NCBI GenBank assembly: GCA_937924505.1
Contig: CALDSR010000024.1
Span: 1 to 21,041 of the forward strand
DNA: 21,041 nucleotides
Reading direction: 5' to 3'
Source of the DNA: an uncultured Granulosicoccus sp.
GTDB lineage: Bacteria; Pseudomonadota; Gammaproteobacteria; Granulosicoccales; Granulosicoccaceae
Part shown: piece by piece, positions 16,243-21,041 of the stretch
How the letters are laid out: every line of letters begins with the position of its first letter
Position numbering within the stretch: position 1 is the stretch's first letter
The notes under the pieces: generated by a model
Told to the model about the DNA's origin: nothing
The model's database searches: none
Seen by the model: only the letters and a program-made list of their open reading frames with translations
Program-made: the position numbers and the translations under genes

Positions 16243-16659
16243 TTAGCGAAGACGATGGCTAGGCGTTTGAGGTGATCTGATCAACGCTTCCTTGCGCCCG
16301 CGTGTCAATTGCTTGATTCGCCATTCTTCTTTGGAAGCGCTGCTTCGGTCAGCCATCTTACGGCTGTAAACAAGTGTCACCGGACGTCTGCCGCGGGTAT
16401 AGCTGGCACCATTGGATCTTGTATTGTGTTCCGTCAGTCGGCGCTCGAGATTGGTCGTGATGCCGGTGTACAGACTGTCATCACGACAACGTAGAATATA
16501 GACATGCCAAGCCTTGAGATCATTATCGACGGTTGCGGCCCCGGCCTTGTTTGTCGAGGCCGGGGGCGATGACTTCAACGCCACCACAACCGCGTCAGAA
16601 TGCTGATTCTGCCCCGATCGTCGACGCTGAGCACCAGGCTTCTTTTGGCGCGTTGGCAC
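16243..16659 (-). CDS. GIY-YIG domain protein, YhbQ-like, with N-terminal extension
   Basis: The GIY-YIG nuclease-like core spans residues 50-130: VYI (53-55) and YTG (64-66) are the signature pair, with R73 in LERRLTEHN and a glutamate in KEEWRIKQL as the other expected active-site residues. This is the small stand-alone YhbQ/UPF0213 type, about 100 residues in E. coli, with weak reported roles in DNA processing. Here the frame adds about 48 basic, low-complexity residues at the front. The GTG start at 16659 has GGAG 10 bases upstream; a GTG at 16584 is the only other reasonable start, with no ribosome site. Either start makes the 5' end overlap the divergent tcdA gene. Confidence 0.85.
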   Translation of the reverse strand: MPTRQKKPGAQRRRSGQNQHSDAVVVALKSSPPASTNKAGAATVDNDLKAWHVYILRCRDDSLYTGITTNLERRLTEHNTRSNGASYTRGRRPVTLVYSRKMADRSSASKEEWRIKQLTRGRKEALIRSPQTPSHRLR

Positions 16660-17411
16660 GGGTTTTTGGCTCCGAAGGCTATGCGTTGTTACCGCAACTG
16701 CGGTTCTGTGTCGTCGGTTTGGGCGGCGTCGGCAGCTGGGCAGCCGAGTCTCTGGTGCGGACCGGTATCGGTCATCTGACGATGATAGATCATGACGATA
16801 TCGCAGTGAGTAATATCAACCGTCAATTGCATGCGCGACACAGCACTGTTTGTGGCTCGAAAGTTGAGGTCATGAAAGAGCGACTAGCCGATATTCATCC
16901 CACTTGTGACGTCCAGGCAGAAGACGATTTCCTGGTGGAGAACAATCTTGAAAACTATCTCGATCGACAGTTCGATGTGGTCATCGATGCCATCGACAAT
17001 ATCCGTTTCAAGGCCGCCATGATCGCGTTCTGCCGCCGCCGCAAGATACGCATCATTACGACTGGTGGGGCCGGGGGGCGAACTGACCCTTTGGCTATCG
17101 ACGTTGCGGATCTGTCGCGAACCTGGAACGATGCGCTGGCCGCCAAGGTTCGTTCCCGCCTGCGCAGTGATTATGGCTTTACCAGTAATCCAAAACGGCG
17201 ATTTGGTATCGAATGTGTCTATTCCCACGAGCAGCCGGTCTATCCCTCAGGTGACGGTCGGGTGACGCATGCGAAGCCCGGGGTGCCGGGAGTTCGACTC
17301 GATTGTGAACTGGGTTACGGTTCTGTGGGCTATGTAACAGGTACTTTCGGGCTGGTGGCCGCATCTCGGGCCGTGAATCGCGCATTGGCGCAGCGATTGC
17401 GACGCAATTGA
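16569..17411 (+). CDS. tcdA: tRNA threonylcarbamoyladenosine dehydratase
   Basis: TcdA (CsdL/YgdL) is an E1-like enzyme that uses ATP to cyclise t6A37 of tRNA to ct6A. The 280-residue product keeps the nucleotide-binding VVGLGGVGSWAAESLVRTGIG (from 48), DHDDIAVSNINRQLHA with R85, VIDAIDNIRFKAA (138-150) and TTGGAGGRTDP (164-174). The close match to E. coli TcdA (about 268 residues) leaves an N-terminal extension of roughly 15 polar residues. ATG at 16569 is chosen because GAGG lies 8 bases upstream; the open frame extends 12 codons further to a TTG at 16533. The first 91 bp overlap the divergent GIY-YIG gene. Confidence 0.95.
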   Translation: MTSTPPQPRQNADSAPIVDAEHQASFGALARVFGSEGYALLPQLRFCVVGLGGVGSWAAESLVRTGIGHLTMIDHDDIAVSNINRQLHARHSTVCGSKVEVMKERLADIHPTCDVQAEDDFLVENNLENYLDRQFDVVIDAIDNIRFKAAMIAFCRRRKIRIITTGGAGGRTDPLAIDVADLSRTWNDALAAKVRSRLRSDYGFTSNPKRRFGIECVYSHEQPVYPSGDGRVTHAKPGVPGVRLDCELGYGSVGYVTGTFGLVAASRAVNRALAQRLRRN

Positions 17412-17454
17412 CCTCACTCACTGGTCTCGTTAACTGGATAGAAGTCCCGCTCTG

Positions 17455-18042
17455 ATGACAAGATTGCTTACATTCGCGCTATCGACGCTGATTCTCGGTG
17501 CCTGCGGTAACGGCGGTACGCCGCTCGATTCCGTTCCACAAGCCTTCGCTGATGCCAGTAATGCACCCGTGCAAGTTGTCAGTTCCGCGTCCGACGAGTT
17601 GCTATTCGACGACACCGAGGACCTGATCAATGCACTGCCCGATGTCATCCTGACCGAGACGCTCGCCGATAGCGGTATTCGTGTTGGCTATACAGCCGCC
17701 GATCAGTCGAGCGAAGTGGACTCCAACTACATTGAAAGGCAATGGCAGCATATGCAAAGCTGTACTGGCCAAGTGGCGGTTGCGCCGTTCATCGTGATTA
17801 TCGAGCAAGCTGTTACACCACTGACAAATGAGGATGATGTGATATTCAACATTGACGGTGTTCCTGCGGCGAGCTCTTCCGCGGGTCTGGTTCCCGTAAT
17901 TCAGATTCGCGAGGCCGATTTTGATGGCTCGCTCGGTAATGTCGGTTTCAATTTGCGATCCATACTCGGTCGCTACCTGTGGTTGTCCGCCAACCTCGCT
18001 GAACGCGACTATCCGTTTACCTGCGCAAGGACAGCGGGCTAG
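17455..18042 (+). CDS. Predicted lipoprotein of unknown function
   Basis: The 195-residue product begins with a short basic start, a hydrophobic core and the lipobox LGAC with Cys17, so it should be lipidated and membrane anchored. GN after the cysteine gives no inner-membrane retention signal, so outer-membrane sorting is likely. The mature part is acidic. Two more cysteines (in MQSCTG near 102 and in FTCART near the C terminus) could form a disulfide. I do not recognise the family. It lies 43 bp after tcdA and 47 bp before the MoCF-domain gene, possibly in the same transcript. Confidence 0.8.
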   Translation: MTRLLTFALSTLILGACGNGGTPLDSVPQAFADASNAPVQVVSSASDELLFDDTEDLINALPDVILTETLADSGIRVGYTAADQSSEVDSNYIERQWQHMQSCTGQVAVAPFIVIIEQAVTPLTNEDDVIFNIDGVPAASSSAGLVPVIQIREADFDGSLGNVGFNLRSILGRYLWLSANLAERDYPFTCARTAG

Positions 18043-18054
18043 AATTACCTTATT

Positions 18055-18086
18055 CTGAACGCGTCACCTAGCGGGTAAGCGTTTAG
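18055..18086 (+). promoter_or_regulatory. Hairpin immediately before the MoCF-domain gene
   Basis: CTGAACGC (18055-18062) pairs fully with GCGTTTAG (18079-18086), with one G-U pair. A further ACC/GGT pairing is possible inside the 16-nt loop. The stem ends 3 bases before the GTG start at 18090 and covers the place where a ribosome site would lie. It may tune translation or act as an attenuator between the lipoprotein gene and this one. Confidence 0.4.
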
Positions 18087-18089
18087 AAC

Positions 18090-18854
18090 GTGAGTCAGTC
18101 AACACCAGCTGTTCCAGCACCGACCGCCGCCATGCTGCTCATCGGCAATGAGCTCCTGAGCGGTCGTACGCAAGACAAGAATCTTGCACACCTTGCCGTT
18201 CGACTGGCCAGTCGCGGTATTCGTTTGAGCGAAGCGCGTGTCATCGCCGATGATGAGGCGGTCATCGTCGCCGCGGTAAACGAGCTGCGCGAAAAACACA
18301 CCTACGTGTTTACCACAGGTGGTATCGGCCCCACCCATGATGACATAACCGCTGATTGCATAGCCAAGGCATTTGGCGTGGCACTGCCGCATCATCCCGA
18401 GGCGACGGAAATTCTGCTCGACTATTTCAAGTCACGTGATATCGAACCGAATGATGATCGCCTGCGCATGGCGCGGGTTCCGGAAGGCGGGACACTAATC
18501 AACAATTCGGTTTCAGCGGCCCCTGGTTTTCGCTTGCAGAACGTCTTTGTTTTCGCGGGTGTACCCAAGATCATGCAGGCGATGCTGGAAGAAGTCTTGC
18601 CCGCGCTTGAGCAGGGACCCCTGGTCCATAGCGTCACGGTCAATTGCAATTTGGGTGAAGGTACACTCGCGGCACCGCTGCGTGCCTTGCAGGAAGCGCA
18701 CGCGAACGTGGATCTGGGTAGTTATCCCGGCAAAGATTCAACCGGCTTCCGAGTTTCATTGGTGGCGCGTGGTACTGATGTCGAAGAGCTTGCCGTTGTC
18801 GAGGCCGGATTGGTCAAACTGATCGCAGAGGCGGGCGGTCGAATTATTGAATGA
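18090..18854 (+). CDS. CinA N-terminal-type (MoCF/MoaB-like) domain protein
   Basis: The 254-residue product is the molybdopterin-binding-fold domain found at the N terminus of CinA (COG1058), without the C-terminal NMN deamidase domain. The family motif is clear: MLLIGNELLSGRTQDKN near the start and TTGGIGPTHDDIT (75-87). Later FVFAGVPKIMQAML is also typical. In full-length CinA this domain is an ADP-ribose or related pyrophosphatase; for stand-alone forms the substrate is uncertain, and the name competence/damage-inducible protein is historical. GTG at 18090 keeps the usual short lead before the first strand, but no ribosome site is seen and a hairpin sits just in front. It converges on the sulfatase with 34 bp between. 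Confidence 0.92.
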   Translation: MSQSTPAVPAPTAAMLLIGNELLSGRTQDKNLAHLAVRLASRGIRLSEARVIADDEAVIVAAVNELREKHTYVFTTGGIGPTHDDITADCIAKAFGVALPHHPEATEILLDYFKSRDIEPNDDRLRMARVPEGGTLINNSVSAAPGFRLQNVFVFAGVPKIMQAMLEEVLPALEQGPLVHSVTVNCNLGEGTLAAPLRALQEAHANVDLGSYPGKDSTGFRVSLVARGTDVEELAVVEAGLVKLIAEAGGRIIE

Positions 18855-18888
18855 GTCTGGTTGTCCGGGTTAACGGCTGAATGCGCAA

Positions 18889-20460
18889 TCAAGCCCGATA
18901 TGCAGGTAACGGGGATCGATCTTGCAGCTCGATTGTTTTACGCAGCATGATTTCAGTCGTCTCGCGACGGATGTCTTGCGCGGCTGGATCGTCATACAGG
19001 TTGACCATTTCATTCGGGTCATTTTGCAGGTCGTACAACTCGTTCCAACTCTCGCCTTCACGCATCGACATGCGAAATCGATCTGTGACGACAGTCCTGA
19101 CCCGTTGCACACGATCGAATCCTGTCATGGTTCTCTGACTGTCTTCTTCGATAACAATGGCTTCAGGCGGTTTGCTTGAAAAAAGATCTCTACCTTGAAT
19201 GCCGTTGTAAGGCTGAATGCCCGCTCTGGCTAAAATACTGGATGAGATATCAATCGATGAAGCGAGGCCCCGATCGACTGAGTCACCCCGTATGCCCTCG
19301 GGTTCGTTCCATATAAAGGGGACGCGTACAAGACCTTGATAGTGAAGCAGTAATTTCAGCATCAAGCCATGGTCACCCATGTAGTCGCCATGGTCGGATG
19401 TAAAGATGACGACGGTATTGTCTCTAAGCCCTAGCGTGTCGAGCCTGGTTAAGACCCTGCCAACCGCATCATCAATCATGGTGATCATGCCGTAGGTCAA
19501 CGCGATGATGGTTCGTGCTTCGTCTTCAGTAACGGCAAAAGGGTTCTGGTTGTCTCTTGGATCCGTGCCATTTTTCATCGCCTGGTGCATGGCAGTTATC
19601 GGAGGCAATGTCCCTTGTCCAAATGACGCGGGAAGTTCAATGTCGTCCGGATCGTACATGTCCCAGTACTTGCCCGGTGGGGTGAACGGATGGTGTGGGT
19701 CAGGAAAAGACATTTGCAGGAAGAACGGCTGCTGGTCTGATTGCCGCTCCTGTAACCACTGTTCTGAACGATCAGCGATCCATGCTGTCGAGTAGAGTTC
19801 CTCGGGAACTGCTGTTCGCCAGGCCTGTGGTGCAGACGATCGCTTATGTGCAAGTGCGTTTTCCAGACCAACCAGTTGGTCAAAATCACTGCGTTGTTGC
19901 CTCGCCCACAGGAGATAGTCACCGCTAGCTTTATCTGCGTGGTCTGCCGCAATTTCTACATGGTCGAAACCATAGAAATCACCGTCAATCCGTTCCGCCA
20001 GGGGCTCATTCCACTGGCCAACAATCTCCAGATCATAGTCTTTGGAGTGTCGATTATTCTTGTAGGCATCTCTCAGTTGGGCTGATGGAAAATGTTTGTT
20101 TGGCTCGGGTTTGAAGGTATTGGTTGCGGGCAAGCCTGTGAAACTTTGTAGGTGTGACTTTCCGATAAGCCCTGTCTGGTAGCCAGCATCCTTTAATAGT
20201 TCGACAAATGTTGTGTGATCTTTTGACAATGGAATGCCGTTATGACGAGCGCCATGCAAGGAGCTCATGCGTCCTGTCATGATTGACGCGCGATTGGGCA
20301 TGCAAATCGGATTCGCCACATAAAACCGTTCCCAGCGACGACCATTGCGTGTCAGCGAATCGATACCAGGCGTTTGAACGACAGTATTTCCGTAGCACCC
20401 AAGATGGTCCGCCCTGTGCTGATCCGTAATAATGAATAAGAAGTTCGGTTGCTTGCTCAT
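18889..20460 (-). CDS. Formylglycine-dependent sulfatase family hydrolase
   Basis: The 523-residue product is an alkaline-phosphatase-fold sulfatase. The modification site C53-M-P-N-R57 matches CxPxR, so the cysteine should be converted to formylglycine. Metal and substrate residues are visible: D13 (TDQHRADHLGCYG), K101 and H103 (GKSHLQ), H256/H257 (DPHHPFTPP) and D356-H357 (TSDHGDYMGDHG), with K369. There is no signal peptide, so it should act in the cytoplasm on an imported substrate. It overlaps the TRAP permease gene upstream by 4 bp (ATGA), which suggests that transporter brings in its substrate. A sulfate ester, including a choline-sulfate-like compound, or a phosphonate monoester is possible. 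No maturation enzyme gene is in the window. Confidence 0.94.
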   Translation of the reverse strand: MSKQPNFLFIITDQHRADHLGCYGNTVVQTPGIDSLTRNGRRWERFYVANPICMPNRASIMTGRMSSLHGARHNGIPLSKDHTTFVELLKDAGYQTGLIGKSHLQSFTGLPATNTFKPEPNKHFPSAQLRDAYKNNRHSKDYDLEIVGQWNEPLAERIDGDFYGFDHVEIAADHADKASGDYLLWARQQRSDFDQLVGLENALAHKRSSAPQAWRTAVPEELYSTAWIADRSEQWLQERQSDQQPFFLQMSFPDPHHPFTPPGKYWDMYDPDDIELPASFGQGTLPPITAMHQAMKNGTDPRDNQNPFAVTEDEARTIIALTYGMITMIDDAVGRVLTRLDTLGLRDNTVVIFTSDHGDYMGDHGLMLKLLLHYQGLVRVPFIWNEPEGIRGDSVDRGLASSIDISSSILARAGIQPYNGIQGRDLFSSKPPEAIVIEEDSQRTMTGFDRVQRVRTVVTDRFRMSMREGESWNELYDLQNDPNEMVNLYDDPAAQDIRRETTEIMLRKTIELQDRSPLPAYRA

Positions 20461-21041
20461 ACGTCAACTTGTACTTTTTTGTTATCTGATGCGCCCGCGC
20501 TTCGCTTGTCGAAATAGATCAACGCGATTCCAATCGCAATGGCTGGCACATGCACTATCGGATTGATGGCCAGTGTTGCAAACGCTGCGATGAAACGCAG
20601 AAACGTCTCTGGCAAGGATAGTTTTCGACGATCAAATCTCGACAAGGCTGACGAGAACAGCCAAATACAGAACAAGGTGCGAAGAACGATCCAGACAAAT
20701 GCCCACAGGTTGAATTGTTCAACAATCAGAATCGTTGGGTAGAACGCGAATACAAACGGAATGATGAACTTCGCCATGCCGAGACGAAACGACATGAATG
20801 CTGTCATGAGAGGGTTGGAACCGGCGATTGGCGCAGCGGCATAGGCGGCAATTGCCACTGGAGGCGTCAGCGAGGAGGCGACGCCATAGTAAAAAACAAA
20901 CATATGAGCCGTTAGCATCGATACACCAAGGGCTTGAATCGCTGGCCCCATCACGAGAATGATGATCAGATAAGCGGGCAGGGTTGGCATACCCATACCC
21001 AGAACCAGTGCCCCTGCCATGGCAACCAACAGGGCAGAAAA
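20457..21041 (-). CDS. Fused TRAP transporter permease, C-terminal part, cut by the window edge
   Basis: The frame is open to the right edge and ends with TGA at 20457, giving the last 194 residues of a larger membrane protein. The segment GMGMPTLPAYLIIILVMGPA, then AHMFVFYYGVASSLTPPVAIAAYAAAPIAG and FRLGMAKFIIPFVF, is characteristic of the 4TM/12TM fused TRAP permeases (DctQM type). Several more membrane segments follow, then a short polar tail. TRAP systems import organic acids and similar solutes using a periplasmic binding protein, which should be encoded to the right, outside the window. Coupling to the sulfatase links it to uptake of that enzyme's substrate. Confidence 0.93.
   Translation of the reverse strand, partial: FSALLVAMAGALVLGMGMPTLPAYLIIILVMGPAIQALGVSMLTAHMFVFYYGVASSLTPPVAIAAYAAAPIAGSNPLMTAFMSFRLGMAKFIIPFVFAFYPTILIVEQFNLWAFVWIVLRTLFCIWLFSSALSRFDRRKLSLPETFLRFIAAFATLAINPIVHVPAIAIGIALIYFDKRSAGASDNKKVQVDV

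Noticed and set aside
16243..16659. GIY-YIG protein as a homing or mobile-element endonuclease
   Set aside because: The sequence follows the small YhbQ-like chromosomal type, and there is no intron, intein or transposase nearby.
1..21041. Defence island, prophage or integrated element
   Set aside because: No integrase, transposase, phage structural gene, toxin-antitoxin pair or attachment-site repeat was seen; gene order is mostly conserved housekeeping.

Overview
The window looks like chromosome of a marine-type gammaproteobacterium with roughly even base composition. The clearest pointer is the order glyQ-glyS-gmhB-plsC, which matches the known Pseudomonas arrangement. A beta-type glutamine synthetase with an NtrC/sigma54 control region, YpfJ, TcdA, YhbQ-like and YjjV-like proteins fit the same group. 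The genus cannot be named from the sequence. I see no rRNA, tRNA, insertion sequence, prophage or CRISPR array; most of the window is conserved housekeeping DNA, with more accessory-looking genes at both edges.

Left part (1-2459). A membrane-protein gene runs off the left edge on the minus strand. It is followed by a gene-poor stretch with a 9-bp tandem repeat, a protein-like reading frame that may be a gene remnant, and glnA on the minus strand. The glnA-glyQ divergent region holds a full nitrogen-control array: two NtrC-type sites, an IHF-type site and a -24/-12 promoter pointing into glnA.

Positions 2460-6810 hold a tightly packed plus-strand operon: both glycyl-tRNA synthetase subunits, a GmhB-type heptose-bisphosphate phosphatase and a PlsC-type acyltransferase. 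A TatD-family hydrolase on the minus strand converges on it.

Positions 7799-12970 are a plus-strand run: YpfJ-type zinc metallopeptidase, a P-loop protein of unknown function, a divergent MetA homoserine acyltransferase, and a large membrane-anchored DUF3857/transglutaminase-like protein. This last gene ends tail to tail with an SLC13-type transporter carrying two RCK_C domains; the two stop codons share one CTAG. The transporter is translationally coupled to trmB upstream of it.

Positions 15546-18854 hold a small RRM RNA-binding protein flanked by RNA hairpins, a GIY-YIG (YhbQ-like) protein whose 5' end overlaps divergently with tcdA, an orphan lipoprotein, and a CinA N-terminal-type MoCF-domain protein preceded by a hairpin.

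Right part (18889-21041). A formylglycine-type sulfatase lies downstream of, and overlaps by 4 bp, a fused TRAP transporter permease cut by the window edge. Together they look like an uptake-and-hydrolysis unit for a sulfate or phosphonate ester. I did not find an obviously new multi-gene system. The best leads are the glnA regulatory array, the P-loop/MetA pair, and the RNA structure around the RRM gene.
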